From NCBI RefSeq assembly GCF_025751495.1, contig NZ_JAOWKZ010000001.1, forward strand, positions 124,001 through 188,000: a stretch of 64,000 nucleotides of DNA. Direction: 5' to 3'. Made by a program: the position numbers and the translations under genes. How positions within the stretch are numbered: position 1 is the first letter of the stretch; each line of letters begins with the position of its first letter. The notes beneath the pieces are model-generated. The model saw only the letters and a program-made list of their open reading frames with translations, was not told the origin of the DNA and did no database searches. This document shows, in pieces, positions 24,475-33,586 of this stretch. This DNA comes from Albidovulum litorale. GTDB lineage: Bacteria; Pseudomonadota; Alphaproteobacteria; Rhodobacterales; Rhodobacteraceae.

Positions 24475-25776
24475 TCACTCAGCCGCCTGCGCGGCGGGGT
24501 TGTTCGGATGGGTCGTCCAGTTGGCATAGTCACCAACCTTCTTGCCGGTGCGGGCGTCAACCTCACCCTTCGCAAGCTCGCGCATGGTGATGCAGTTTTC
24601 GACCGGGCAGACATCGACGCAGAGATTGCAGGCCACGCATTCCTCGTCCTTGACCGAGAAAGTCCGGTCATCGCCCATCGCGATGGCCTGATGTGACGTG
24701 TCCTCGCAGGCCGCATAGCAACGGCCGCATTTGATGCAGAGATCCTGATTGATCTCGGCTTTGGTGACGTAGTTGAGGTTCAGATACTGCCAGTCGGTGA
24801 CATTCGGCACCGCGCGGCCGACAATATCGGCGGTCGAGGCAAAGCCCTTCTCATCCATGTATTGCGACAGGCCCGAGATCATCTCCTGCACGATTTTGAA
24901 CCCATAGGTCATGGCGGCAGTGCAGACCTGAACATTACCCGCGCCAAGCGCCATGAACTCCGCCGCGTCGCGCCATGTCGTCACCCCGCCGATGCCCGAG
25001 ATCGGCAGGCCCGCCAGATCCGGCGTCCGCGCGATCTCGGCCACCATATTGAGCGCAATGGGTTTGACCGCCGGGCCGCAATAACCGCCATGACTGCCCT
25101 TGCCGTCGATCGTCGGTTCAGGCGCGAAGCTATCGAGATTGACGGACGTGATCGAGTTGACGGTGTTGATAAGCGAAACCGCATCCGCCCCGCCGCGCTT
25201 GGCGGCCTCCGCCGGTTTGCGGATATCGGTGATATTGGGGGTCAGCTTCACGATGCAGGGCATGCGGGAGTACTTCTTTACCCAACGCGTCACCATCTCG
25301 ATATATTCCGGGACCTGCCCAACGGCGGAGCCCATGCCGCGTTCGGCCATGCCATGCGGGCAGCCGAAGTTGAGTTCCACCCCGTCCGCGCCAGTATCCT
25401 CGATGCGTTTCAGGATATCCTTCCAGCTTTCCTCGTCACAGGGCACCATGAGCGAGATGATCAGTGCCCGGTCGGGATAGTCACGCTTCACCGACTTGAT
25501 CTCGCGCAGGTTTACCTCCAGCGGCCGGTCGGTAATGAGTTCGATATTGTTGATGCCCAAAACCCGTCGGTCGGCGCCATAGACAACGCCATATCGGGGT
25601 CCGTTGACGTTGACGACCGGCGGACCTTCAGAGCCGAGCGTTTTCCACACGACCCCGCCCCAGCCCGCCTCAAAGGCGCGGCGGACATTGTATTCCTTGT
25701 CCGTCGGCGGTGCCGAAGCCAGCCAGAACGGGTTTGGGGATTTGATCCCGATGAAGTTGCTTGTCAGATCAGCCAT
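24475..25776 (-). CDS. preA: NAD-dependent dihydropyrimidine dehydrogenase, subunit PreA
   Basis: 433 residues: an FMN-binding TIM barrel like class 1B dihydroorotate dehydrogenases (residues 1-320, MADLTSNFIGIKSPNPF, ELNFGCPHGM, GIGGVTTWRDA) followed by two 4Fe-4S clusters (CIKCGRCYAAC and CVACNLCVDVC). With PreT it reduces uracil and thymine to dihydropyrimidines, the first step of reductive pyrimidine breakdown. It lies ten bases after preT on the same strand, so the heterodimer is made from one transcript. Confidence 0.95.
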   Translation of the reverse strand: MADLTSNFIGIKSPNPFWLASAPPTDKEYNVRRAFEAGWGGVVWKTLGSEGPPVVNVNGPRYGVVYGADRRVLGINNIELITDRPLEVNLREIKSVKRDYPDRALIISLMVPCDEESWKDILKRIEDTGADGVELNFGCPHGMAERGMGSAVGQVPEYIEMVTRWVKKYSRMPCIVKLTPNITDIRKPAEAAKRGGADAVSLINTVNSITSVNLDSFAPEPTIDGKGSHGGYCGPAVKPIALNMVAEIARTPDLAGLPISGIGGVTTWRDAAEFMALGAGNVQVCTAAMTYGFKIVQEMISGLSQYMDEKGFASTADIVGRAVPNVTDWQYLNLNYVTKAEINQDLCIKCGRCYAACEDTSHQAIAMGDDRTFSVKDEECVACNLCVDVCPVENCITMRELAKGEVDARTGKKVGDYANWTTHPNNPAAQAAE

Positions 25777-25786
25777 TGGTGCCTCC

Positions 25787-27121
25787 CTAGCCCATCAGGC
25801 TTGCATGAATGTCTTCAGCCGCATCACGGCCCTCGGCCACCGCCGTAACGGTCAGGTCCTCGCCGCCCGATGCGCAGTCGCCAGCCGCCCAGACACCTGT
25901 GACCGACGTCCGGCCCGCGCCGGTGACGGCGATCTTGCCGCCTTCGACCTTCAGCCCCTCGGGCACGCCCTCAAGCGTCTGGCCGATCGCCTTCATCACC
26001 TGATCGGCCTTCAGGCGGAAGGTTTCGTCCTTCTGCTTCAGCCCGTCGGCGCTGTCCTCGGTATAGGCGAACTCAATCTCCTGCGCAGCACCGTTGCCGA
26101 TGACCCGGACGGGGGCCGCATGGTGGATGATACGCACCCCGACCGAGGTCGCGTGTTCCTGTTCATGTTCCGAGGCGCTCATTCGCTCCGGCCCGCGCCG
26201 GTAGACGATGGTGACGTTCTCAGCGCCCAGCAGTTTCGACTGCACGGCGGCATCGACTGCCGTCATGCCGCCACCAATCACCACTACATCGCGGCCAATC
26301 GGCAGTTTCGCCTTGTCCGGCTGCTGGCGCAGCTCGGCGATGAAATCCACGGCGGAGAGGACGTTCTTCAGGCCCTCACCCTCAGCCCGCAAAGCGTTCA
26401 CCCCGGCAAGGCCGATGGCCAACACGACCGCATCGTGATCCTTCTTCAGCCCGTCAAGCGTCAGCCCCGACCCGAGCGCCTTGCCGTTCTGGACGGTGAT
26501 CCCGCCGATCTTCAGAAGCCAGTCAACCTCGGCCTGCGCAAACCCGCCCGGCGATTTGTAGCTGGCGATGCCGTATTCGTTCAGGCCACCAGCCTTGGGA
26601 CGCGGATCAAAGATGGTAACGTCATGCCCCTTCATCGCAAGGCGGTGCGCCGCCGAAAGACCTGCAGGTCCAGCACCCACAACGGCGATGCGCTTACCCG
26701 TCGCCTTGCCTCGCGCGAAGGGATGGACGCCCTTCTCCATCAGAGTATCGGTGGCAAAACGCTGCAGGCGGCCAATCTCCACAGGCTTGCCCTCGGCCAC
26801 CTCGCGCACGCAGACCTCTTCGCACAGCTGCTCGGTCGGGCAGACGCGGGCGCACATGCCGCCAAGGATGTTCTGGGAAAAGATCGTCTTTGCCGCCGCC
26901 TCGGGCGTGCCGGTCGCGATCTGGCGGATGAACAAGGGGATGTCGATCGAGGTCGGACAGGCCGTCATGCAGGGCGCATCATGGCAGAAGTAGCAGCGAT
27001 CCGCCGCCACCCGCGCCTCATGCGCATCGTAGCGCGGCGCGATATCATCGAAGTTACGGGCATAGTCCCCCGCCCCAAGTCGCCCGGCGGCAATGCCGGG
27101 GGTAAGCTGGCTGTTCGTCAT
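25787..27121 (-). CDS. preT: NAD-dependent dihydropyrimidine dehydrogenase, subunit PreT
   Basis: 444 residues. An N-terminal region binds two iron-sulfur clusters (CYFCHDAPCMTACP and CARVCPTEQLCEEVC), followed by an FAD fold (GAGPAGLSAAH near residue 150) and an NAD-binding fold (VVIGGGMTAVDAA near residue 280). This architecture is shared with glutamate synthase small subunit; the adjacent preA makes dihydropyrimidine dehydrogenase the specific assignment. It is divergent from accB across 257 bases that hold candidate operators. Confidence 0.94.
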   Translation of the reverse strand: MTNSQLTPGIAAGRLGAGDYARNFDDIAPRYDAHEARVAADRCYFCHDAPCMTACPTSIDIPLFIRQIATGTPEAAAKTIFSQNILGGMCARVCPTEQLCEEVCVREVAEGKPVEIGRLQRFATDTLMEKGVHPFARGKATGKRIAVVGAGPAGLSAAHRLAMKGHDVTIFDPRPKAGGLNEYGIASYKSPGGFAQAEVDWLLKIGGITVQNGKALGSGLTLDGLKKDHDAVVLAIGLAGVNALRAEGEGLKNVLSAVDFIAELRQQPDKAKLPIGRDVVVIGGGMTAVDAAVQSKLLGAENVTIVYRRGPERMSASEHEQEHATSVGVRIIHHAAPVRVIGNGAAQEIEFAYTEDSADGLKQKDETFRLKADQVMKAIGQTLEGVPEGLKVEGGKIAVTGAGRTSVTGVWAAGDCASGGEDLTVTAVAEGRDAAEDIHASLMG

Positions 27122-27173
27122 CGACGGCCTCCCTGATCCGTTCTTGTTAAAAAGGCTGCCACCGAATCATTTT

Positions 27174-27189
27174 TTTATCAACTGGTAAA
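27174..27189. promoter_or_regulatory. Candidate operator upstream of preT
   Basis: TTTATCAACTGGTAAA is an imperfect palindrome (TTTA-x-CA-AC-TG-x-TAAA) in an AT-rich stretch about 53 bases from the preT start. It resembles a GntR-type binding site in shape only. Confidence 0.3.
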
Positions 27190-27228
27190 TTTTTTGGATT
27201 GCATCGGCCGTTTTTCCCATAAGTAAAA

Positions 27229-27242
27229 TGGGTTTAAACCCA
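27229..27242. promoter_or_regulatory. 14-base perfect palindrome in preT-accB gap
   Basis: TGGGTTTAAACCCA is fully palindromic, and lies between the two divergent genes, about 108 bases from preT and 137 from accB. It could be an operator for either. Confidence 0.3.
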
Positions 27243-27378
27243 CCTTGCGCGCCAGAACCTGCGTCATGCAGACGGGAAAGTCGCGCTTTCCACCGCCCGC
27301 CCAACCGCGTATAACCGCCAGAGAACAAGGCCCGCGAGGTAAAGACGGGCCCCCGGACAGGACCGATCGAGGACATCG

Positions 27379-27879
27379 ATGACAAAACCATCCCATGACA
27401 GCGACGTGGCCTTCATCGAGGCGCTTGCGGAACTTCTGAACACCAAGAACCTCGCCGAGATCAGCGTGAAACGCGAATATGGCGACAATGACCGGCTGAA
27501 CGTTACGGTCTCCAAATACGCGGCTCAGGCCGCGGCACCGGCTGCGCCTACGCAGATGGCAGCCCCGGCCGCCGCACCTGCGGCCCCTGCTGCCGCCCCG
27601 GCCGCTGCACCCGCCTCCTCGGCGCCCGCCGATCCGGCAAGCCATCCGGGCGCGGTCACCTCGCCCATGGTCGGCACCGCCTATCTCTCGCCCGAACCGG
27701 GCGCGGACCCGTTCATCACCATCGGCGCCGCCGTCAAGGAAGGCCAGACCGTGATGATCGTCGAGGCGATGAAGACGATGAACCATATCCCCGCGCCGCG
27801 CGCCGGGACCGTAAAGCGCATCCTCGTCGAGGATGGCAGCCCCGTCGAATACGGCGCGCCGCTGCTCATCATCGAGTGA
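27379..27879 (+). CDS. accB: Acetyl-CoA carboxylase biotin carboxyl carrier protein
   Basis: 166 residues. The C-terminal biotinyl domain carries EAMKTMN with the biotinylated Lys132, and begins with [15 protein letters not shown]. Between an N-terminal helical region and this domain is a long Ala/Pro linker (about residues 52-85). AccB carries carboxylated biotin between the carboxylase and transferase in fatty-acid synthesis. accC follows after seven bases. Confidence 0.96.
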   Translation: MTKPSHDSDVAFIEALAELLNTKNLAEISVKREYGDNDRLNVTVSKYAAQAAAPAAPTQMAAPAAAPAAPAAAPAAAPASSAPADPASHPGAVTSPMVGTAYLSPEPGADPFITIGAAVKEGQTVMIVEAMKTMNHIPAPRAGTVKRILVEDGSPVEYGAPLLIIE

Positions 27880-27886
27880 GGGCGCG

Positions 27887-29233
27887 ATGTTCGAAAAAAT
27901 CCTGATCGCCAACCGGGGCGAGATCGCGCTCCGCGTCATCCGCGCCTGCCGCGAGATGGGCATCCGTTCTGTCGCGGTGCACTCCACCGCCGATTCCGAC
28001 GCGATGCATGTGCGGATGGCAGACGAAAGCGTCTGCATCGGCCCGAACGCGTCGTCGCAAAGCTACCTCTCGATCCCCGCCATCATCTCGGCCTGCGAGA
28101 TCACCGGCGCGCAGGCCATCCATCCCGGCTACGGCTTCCTATCCGAAAACGCCAATTTCGTTCAGGCGCTCGAGGATCACGGGATCACCTTCATCGGCCC
28201 GACCGCGGAACATATCCGCATCATGGGCGACAAGATCACGGCCAAGGAAACCGCAAAGCAGCTTGGGATTCCGGTCGTTCCCGGCTCGGATGGCGGTGTG
28301 CCCGACACGGCGGCTGCAAAGAAGGTCGCCAAGGAGATCGGCTATCCTGTCATCATAAAGGCGACCGCTGGCGGTGGCGGACGCGGCATGAAGGTGGCGA
28401 AGGACGAAGACGGGCTGGAGATCGCCTTCCGCACCGCCCGGTCGGAGGCCAAGGCCGCCTTTGGCAATGACGAAGTCTATATCGAGAAATACCTGCAAAA
28501 GCCGCGCCATATCGAGATTCAGGTCTTCGGCGACGGCAAGGGTCAGGCCGTGCATCTGGGCGAACGCGACTGCTCGCTTCAGCGCCGCCACCAGAAGGTG
28601 TTCGAAGAGGCACCCGGCCCTGTGATCACCCCCGAACAGCGCGCCGAGATTGGCGCGATCTGCGCCAATGCCGTGGCCAAGATAAACTATATCGGTGCGG
28701 GCACGATCGAGTTCCTGTTCGAAGATGGCGAGTTCTATTTCATCGAAATGAACACCCGCCTTCAGGTCGAACATCCCGTCACCGAGGCGATTTTCGGTGT
28801 CGACCTCGTCCGTGAACAGATTCGCGTCGCCGAAGGCCTGCCGATGTCGTTCACGCAGAACGACCTGGTGGTGAACGGCCATGCGATCGAGGTCCGGATC
28901 AATGCCGAGAAACTGCCGAACTTCTCGCCTTGCCCGGGCAAGATCACCCAATACCACGCACCGGGCGGCCTTGGCGTGCGGATGGATTCTGCGCTCTATG
29001 ACGGCTACTCCATCCCGCCCTATTACGACAGCCTGATCGGCAAGCTGATCGTCCATGGCCGCGACCGGCCCGAGGCTTTGGCCCGGCTGCGCCGCGCGCT
29101 CAGCGAACTGATCGTGGACGGGATCGACACCACGATCCCGCTCTTCCACGCGCTTTTGCAGGAGCCCGACATCCAGAGCGGCAATTACTCCATCCACTGG
29201 CTGGAAAAGTGGCTGGCGAAGGAATTCGGCTAA
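27887..29233 (+). CDS. accC: Acetyl-CoA carboxylase biotin carboxylase subunit
   Basis: 448 residues from ATG at 27887, giving the conserved N-terminus [21 protein letters not shown]; a longer frame that overlaps accB is ignored. ATP-grasp motifs GGGGRGMK near residue 165, [12 protein letters not shown] near 235, and the active-site [14 protein letters not shown] near 288 are intact. It carboxylates biotin on AccB using ATP and bicarbonate. It is co-transcribed with accB and probably aat. Confidence 0.97.
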   Translation: MFEKILIANRGEIALRVIRACREMGIRSVAVHSTADSDAMHVRMADESVCIGPNASSQSYLSIPAIISACEITGAQAIHPGYGFLSENANFVQALEDHGITFIGPTAEHIRIMGDKITAKETAKQLGIPVVPGSDGGVPDTAAAKKVAKEIGYPVIIKATAGGGGRGMKVAKDEDGLEIAFRTARSEAKAAFGNDEVYIEKYLQKPRHIEIQVFGDGKGQAVHLGERDCSLQRRHQKVFEEAPGPVITPEQRAEIGAICANAVAKINYIGAGTIEFLFEDGEFYFIEMNTRLQVEHPVTEAIFGVDLVREQIRVAEGLPMSFTQNDLVVNGHAIEVRINAEKLPNFSPCPGKITQYHAPGGLGVRMDSALYDGYSIPPYYDSLIGKLIVHGRDRPEALARLRRALSELIVDGIDTTIPLFHALLQEPDIQSGNYSIHWLEKWLAKEFG

Positions 29234-29255
29234 TCGGCAGGAATGGCCGCACGGG

Positions 29256-29891
29256 GTGGCCATGCTGACGCCCGAAGTGATGCTGTCGGGTTATGCGCAT
29301 GGCATCTTTCCGATGGCCGACGGCCGTGACTCAGAAGACCTGCATTGGGTCGATCCGCGGCTGCGCGGTGTCATTCCCCTCGACGGTTTTCATGTTTCAC
29401 GGTCGCTACGCCGCGCCATCCTGCGCAAGGACTATTCAATACGAATAGATTCCGCCTTCTCCGCCGTCATACGCGCCTGCGCCGACCGAGAGGAAACCTG
29501 GATCAATGCCCCGCTCTTTGATCTTTATGACCGTTTGCACGATATGGGACACGCGCATTCGCTGGAGGTCTGGCAGCAAGGGGAACTGACAGGAGGCGTT
29601 TTCGGCATCACGCTCGGCGCGGCCTATTTCGGCGAGAGCATGTTTTCGAGACGCACCAATGCCTCCAAGATCGCGCTTGCCTATCTGGTCGACCGGCTGC
29701 GTCAGGGTGGCTTCACGCTCTTTGACACCCAGTTCCTGACTCCGCATCTCTCCTCGCTGGGCGGCATCGAGATCCCGCGCGCCGAATACAGAGCAAGGCT
29801 GGCTGACGCGCTTGAACGTGAAGCGGACTATTGTGCCGTCTCAGATCCTTCGGCCGAGGGGATGCTGCAGCGCATGACCCAGACGTCATAA
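29256..29891 (+). CDS. aat: Leucyl/phenylalanyl-tRNA-protein transferase
   Basis: About 210 residues, covering HGIFPMAD, HWVDPRLRGVIPLDGFHVSRSLRR, NAPLFDLY, LEVWQQGELTGGVFGITLGAAYFGESMFS and DTQFLTPHLSSLGG. Aat puts Leu or Phe on N-terminal Arg/Lys of proteins and marks them for ClpAP degradation (N-end rule). The GTG at 29256 or the ATG at 29262 could be the start; the latter gives MLTPEVMLSGYAHG. The last 64 bases overlap the oppositely oriented DUF2155 gene. Confidence 0.94.
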   Translation: MAMLTPEVMLSGYAHGIFPMADGRDSEDLHWVDPRLRGVIPLDGFHVSRSLRRAILRKDYSIRIDSAFSAVIRACADREETWINAPLFDLYDRLHDMGHAHSLEVWQQGELTGGVFGITLGAAYFGESMFSRRTNASKIALAYLVDRLRQGGFTLFDTQFLTPHLSSLGGIEIPRAEYRARLADALEREADYCAVSDPSAEGMLQRMTQTS

Positions 29892-30214
29892 CGCGGATCA
29901 TCCATTGCCGAGAGCGCCGGGCTGGAGGCGACCATCCAGCCATCGAACGCCACCGCGCCCGATTTTGCGTCGGCGATGGTCACGAAAGCATAGGCGTTCG
30001 AGAATGGGTCAGCTACCGGGTAGCGGCAGTCCCCCAGCGTCACACTCAGGCGACCGAACTCTGCGGTCTGACCAACGCCAAGGTCGAGATCGGTCGTCGT
30101 CCCGGCGACCTTGTCGAGGCCACGCAAGAGTGCACCCGGTGCGCTTTCGACATCCTGAGCAAACGCCCCGCCGGAAAGGGCCAGCATGGAAGCCACCACC
30201 AACAGGGATTTCAT
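29828..30214 (-). CDS. DUF2155 periplasmic protein
   Basis: 128 residues with a signal peptide (MKSLLVVASMLALSGGAFA) and the DUF2155 pattern: TDLDLGVGQTAEFGRLSVTLGDCRYP, then FDGWMVASSPALSAMDDPRYDVWVMRC. Two cysteines near residues 81 and 115 may form a disulfide. The family is common in alphaproteobacteria and its function is unknown. The start overlaps the mlaD-like stop by four bases (ATGA), so the two are coupled. The C-terminal tail past WVMRC overlaps the end of aat on the other strand. Confidence 0.88.
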   Translation of the reverse strand: MKSLLVVASMLALSGGAFAQDVESAPGALLRGLDKVAGTTTDLDLGVGQTAEFGRLSVTLGDCRYPVADPFSNAYAFVTIADAKSGAVAFDGWMVASSPALSAMDDPRYDVWVMRCSIPSAEGSETAQ

Positions 30215-30681
30215 GGCGCGTCTGTCCCTGCGCCTGTGTCATCGCCGCCACCGGCGAATTTCATCATCAGCGCGATGACGCTGACAGCACCCTGAGTGTT
30301 TTCCACCTCGGCGCCTGAGGCGAGGTTCAGCGGGCTGCCGCCCGGCTGCAGTTCGAGGAACGCCCCCCCCAAAAGCCCCTCGGAAGCGATGATCGCGGTG
30401 CTGTCATCGGGGATCTCAACACCGTTCGCGACGGTAAAGGTCGCGTCGGCGAAGAAGGTTTGCGGATTGAGAGCAAGCGAGGTGACAGTGCCGACCTTGA
30501 CTCCCGCCAGCCGCACATCGGTACCCACGGTCACGCCCTCGACCGATCGGAAGCTGGCCGTCAGGTCATAGCTGTCGGTCGCGCGCGAAAGCCCGCCGCC
30601 CTCGGACGCGTAAACAAGAAAACCAAGCGCCGCAGCCAGAACGCCCGCACCGGTCAGAACCTCTGTGACATTCTCGGCCAC
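30211..30681 (-). CDS. mlaD: Outer-membrane lipid-asymmetry MCE protein MlaD
   Basis: 156 residues. The start is GTG at 30681, overlapping the NDUFA12 stop by one base (TAGTG) with GGAG nine bases upstream. An N-terminal membrane anchor is followed by one MCE domain (FRSVEGVTVGTDVRLAGVKVGTV and GLLGGAFLELQPGG). MlaD is the periplasmic lipid-binding hexamer of an MlaFEDB ABC complex that carries phospholipids between membranes. The other mla genes are not in this window. Confidence 0.88.
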   Translation of the reverse strand: MAENVTEVLTGAGVLAAALGFLVYASEGGGLSRATDSYDLTASFRSVEGVTVGTDVRLAGVKVGTVTSLALNPQTFFADATFTVANGVEIPDDSTAIIASEGLLGGAFLELQPGGSPLNLASGAEVENTQGAVSVIALMMKFAGGGDDTGAGTDAP

Positions 30682-31055
30682 TATTCCGGGCTCCACGCCT
30701 CATAATCCCGCCGGTCGGCGGGGGCCGCGTGACGGATGGACCCGGCGGGCGCATAGGCGAGCGCCGTGCCGGTCAGATTGGCCTCATGCGGCTTTTCCCA
30801 GGACTTGTGGGGCAGTGCAGCCTTGGTCGGCGGCTCATTCCAGGTGAAATGCAGCCAGCCATGCCAGTCGGGGCTGATCCGCGATGCCTCGCATTCGCCG
30901 TTATAGATCACCCAGCGGCGCTTGCGGTCACGGGTTTCATAAAAGCAGTTACCCTCGGCATCCTCGCCGACCTTCACCCCCTTGCGGGCGGTGAACAGCT
31001 GGGTTCCCAGCGTCTGGCCATTCCACCAGGTCAAAAGGCGCAGCAGGAATTTCAT
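30681..31055 (-). CDS. NDUFA12-type complex I accessory subunit
   Basis: 124 residues from ATG at 31055 with GGAGG six bases upstream. The pattern [58 protein letters not shown] and [20 protein letters not shown] is characteristic of the NDUFA12/B17.2 family, an accessory subunit of NADH:ubiquinone oxidoreductase in alphaproteobacteria and mitochondria. The other nuo genes are not adjacent. It heads the three-gene unit NDUFA12-mlaD-DUF2155. Confidence 0.93.
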   Translation of the reverse strand: MKFLLRLLTWWNGQTLGTQLFTARKGVKVGEDAEGNCFYETRDRKRRWVIYNGECEASRISPDWHGWLHFTWNEPPTKAALPHKSWEKPHEANLTGTALAYAPAGSIRHAAPADRRDYEAWSPE

Positions 31056-31178
31056 CGGCAACCTCCGGGCAGTCCTGCCCCCTTATAACGCAGGGGATGG
31101 CGAGGTCCAGAGACAAGACCGACCCAGTGGGGAGTCGAATAGGCGGGAAACGAACAGAAACTTAACAATCCGTCCGTT

Positions 31179-31210
31179 CGCCCGGAATCAAGCGCGAAGC
31201 GCGCCGGGCG
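31179..31210. other. Hairpin after clpX
   Basis: CGCCCGG/CCGGGCG outer stem with an inner GCGC/GCGC pair, 91 bases past the clpX stop. No T run follows on the clpX strand. It could mark the 3' end of the clpX mRNA. The rest of the 245-base gap 31056-31300 shows no gene. Confidence 0.35.
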
Positions 31211-31300
31211 AGCGCCGACCCGGCTACTGTTTCACCAGTTGCAAGGCCTGAAAGGGAGTTTAAAGAAGGCCGGAGCGGTGGGACGAAACGGCGCGATATC

Positions 31301-32569
31301 TCACCCCGCCGTCGCGGTCTTTTCGCCCTTGGTGTCGGCATGGATCAGAAGCGGCTTCGCGCCCGAGTCAACCGCCTCTTCGTTGACCACCACTTCCTCG
31401 ACCGAGGTCATGCCGGGCAGTTCGAACATGGTATCCAAGAGGATATCTTCCATGATCGAACGCAGGCCCCGCGCGCCGGTCTTGCGCTTGATTGCACGTT
31501 TGGCGATGGCCGAGAGCGCGTCGGCGGTAAAGGTCAGCTTTACGCCTTCGATGTCGAAAAGCCGCTGGTATTGCTTGACCAGCGCGTTCTTCGGCTCGGT
31601 CAGGATCGTGACAAGCGCGTCCTCGTCCAGATCCTCCAGCGTCGCGAGCACGGGCAGACGACCGACAAATTCCGGGATCAGACCGAATTTCAGGAGGTCT
31701 TCGGGCTCCAGCTCTTTGAACAATTCGCCGACATTGCGGTCATCGGGGGATTTGACCTCGGCACCGAACCCGATGGCCGACCCCTTGCCGCGCTGCGCGA
31801 TGATCCGGTCGAGACCGGCAAAAGCGCCGCCGCAGATGAAGAGGATATTGGTTGTGTCGACCTGCAGAAACTCCTGCTGCGGATGCTTGCGCCCGCCCTG
31901 CGGCGGAACCGACGCAACCGTGCCTTCCATGATCTTCAGAAGCGCCTGCTGCACGCCCTCGCCCGACACGTCGCGGGTGATCGAGGGGTTGTCGGACTTG
32001 CGGGTGATCTTGTCGACCTCGTCGATATAGACGATGCCGCGCTGCGCGCGTTCGACATTGTATTCCGACGCCTGAAGTAGCTTCAGGATGATGTTCTCGA
32101 CATCCTCGCCGACATAGCCGGCTTCGGTAAGCGTCGTCGCATCGGCCATGGTGAAGGGCACATCGAGGATACGGGCCAAAGTCTGCGCCAGCAGGGTCTT
32201 GCCGCAGCCGGTCGGCCCGATCAGCAGGATGTTCGACTTTGCCAGTTCGATATCGGCCGATTTCGCCGCATGGTTCAGGCGCTTGTAATGGTTGTGAACC
32301 GCGACCGACAGAACACGCTTGGCATGGACCTGCCCGATCACGTAGTCATCCAGTACCTTGCAGATGTCGCGCGGCGTCGGCACGCCATCGGAGGATTTGA
32401 GCCCGGTGGACTTCGTTTCCTCGCGGATGATGTCCATGCACAGCTCGACGCATTCGTCGCAGATGAACACGGTCGGGCCGGCAATCAGCTTGCGCACCTC
32501 ATGCTGCGACTTTCCGCAGAAAGAGCAGTAGAGCGTGTTCTTGCTGTCGCTGCCTGAATTGTTCGCCAT
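31301..32569 (-). CDS. clpX: ATP-dependent Clp protease ATP-binding subunit ClpX
   Basis: 422 residues from ATG at 32569; AGAGG lies six bases upstream, while a GTG two codons before is inside the spacer. ClpX is a hexameric unfoldase that feeds substrates to ClpP. The N-terminal C4 zinc site (YCSFCGKSQ and CDECVELC), Walker A GPTGCGKT near residue 119, Walker [10 protein letters not shown] near 182, and the pore-loop GYVGEDVE near 150 are all intact. clpP is 132 bases upstream on the same strand. Confidence 0.98.
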   Translation of the reverse strand: MANNSGSDSKNTLYCSFCGKSQHEVRKLIAGPTVFICDECVELCMDIIREETKSTGLKSSDGVPTPRDICKVLDDYVIGQVHAKRVLSVAVHNHYKRLNHAAKSADIELAKSNILLIGPTGCGKTLLAQTLARILDVPFTMADATTLTEAGYVGEDVENIILKLLQASEYNVERAQRGIVYIDEVDKITRKSDNPSITRDVSGEGVQQALLKIMEGTVASVPPQGGRKHPQQEFLQVDTTNILFICGGAFAGLDRIIAQRGKGSAIGFGAEVKSPDDRNVGELFKELEPEDLLKFGLIPEFVGRLPVLATLEDLDEDALVTILTEPKNALVKQYQRLFDIEGVKLTFTADALSAIAKRAIKRKTGARGLRSIMEDILLDTMFELPGMTSVEEVVVNEEAVDSGAKPLLIHADTKGEKTATAG

Positions 32570-32612
32570 CGTCACCCTCTGCGGCCTGTTAACTCGCGTT
32601 TGTCGTCTTATT

Positions 32613-32643
32613 GGCTGCCCTTTTGGACAAGATTAGGGCAGCC
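32613..32643 (-). other. Hairpin between clpP and clpX
   Basis: GGCTGCCC (32613-32620) pairs with GGGCAGCC (32636-32643) around a 15-base loop. There is no T run, so it may separate or process the clpP and clpX parts of a common transcript. Confidence 0.5.
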
Positions 32644-32701
32644 ATGGGGTCATCACAATGCCAAAATACCCGACCCGGATCACGGATTCAGGTACCAGGC
32701 A

Positions 32702-33331
32702 TCACTTCTTTTCGTCATCCCCCGTCCGCGCCGAGAGAATCTCGTCGATCAGGCCCCAATCCTTGGCCTCTTCCGGCGACATGAAATTGTCGCGCTCCAG
32801 CGCCGCCTCGACCTTCTTGACCGCCTGGCCGGTATGCTTGTGATAGATCTCGTTCAGGCGGTCCTTGAGCTTCTGGGTCTCCTGCGCGTGGATCATGATG
32901 TCCGTCGCCTGGCCCTGATAGCCGCCCGAGGGCTGGTGCACCATGACGCGGCTGTTCGGCAGCGAGAACCGCATGCCCTTCTCGCCCGCTGTGAGGAGAA
33001 GCGAACCCATCGACGCGGCCTGACCGATCACCAGCGTCGACACTTTCGGCCGGATGTATTGCATCGTGTCGTAGATCGACAAACCCGATGTCACCACGCC
33101 GCCCGGTGAGTTGATATACATCGCGATTTCCTTCGACGGATTTTCCGCCTCAAGGAACAGAAGCTGGGCGCAGATCAGCGTCGACATGCCGTCATGGACA
33201 GGGCCGGAGAGGAAGATGATCCGTTCCTTCAGCAGCCGCGAAAAGATGTCATAGGCCCGTTCCCCGCGCGAGGTCTGTTCGACCACCATCGGAACGAGGG
33301 TGTTCATGTAGATGTCCAATGGGTCTTTCAT
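32702..33331 (-). CDS. clpP: ATP-dependent Clp protease proteolytic subunit
   Basis: 209 residues from ATG at 33331, giving [20 protein letters not shown], the usual ClpP N-terminus; the frame could be opened 11 codons earlier. The catalytic triad is visible: Ser in GQAASMGSL near residue 105, His in VMVHQPSGG near 130, and Asp near 180. ClpP forms a double-heptamer chamber that degrades proteins unfolded by ClpX. Divergent from the amidase. Confidence 0.97.
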   Translation of the reverse strand: MKDPLDIYMNTLVPMVVEQTSRGERAYDIFSRLLKERIIFLSGPVHDGMSTLICAQLLFLEAENPSKEIAMYINSPGGVVTSGLSIYDTMQYIRPKVSTLVIGQAASMGSLLLTAGEKGMRFSLPNSRVMVHQPSGGYQGQATDIMIHAQETQKLKDRLNEIYHKHTGQAVKKVEAALERDNFMSPEEAKDWGLIDEILSARTGDDEKK

Positions 33332-33455
33332 GCTCGTCCGCCTCTCGCTGTTCCCTGATCCCATGCTTACGTATGGAACCTTGACCGAGTCTTAGTAGCG
33401 CGTTCCGGGGGCTGCAAGGGCTGGCGCGCCCGAAGTGCCCCGTTCAGAGGCAGGG

Positions 33456-33499
33456 CCAAGAAAATTCAAGTTTTCTTGGCAAAATCTTTCGAAGATTTT
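33456..33499. other. Paired hairpins in the clpP-amidase gap
   Basis: CCAAGAAAA/TTTTCTTGG (33456-33464 with 33471-33479) is followed at once by AAAATCTT/AAGATTTT around TCG (33481-33499), then T. They lie 88-131 bases upstream of the amidase start on its coding strand and resemble the paired hairpins at 40434-40490. A transcript of the amidase starting further upstream would meet a terminator-like structure here. The remainder of the 255-base gap shows no gene. Confidence 0.5.
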
Positions 33500-33586
33500 T
33501 GCACCGGAGGAAACGCGACGCCGACGCCGCTGGACCGGTCGCTTTGCGCAGGCTAGTTCTGCGTCGGAAAAGGTCGTGAGGTCGAC

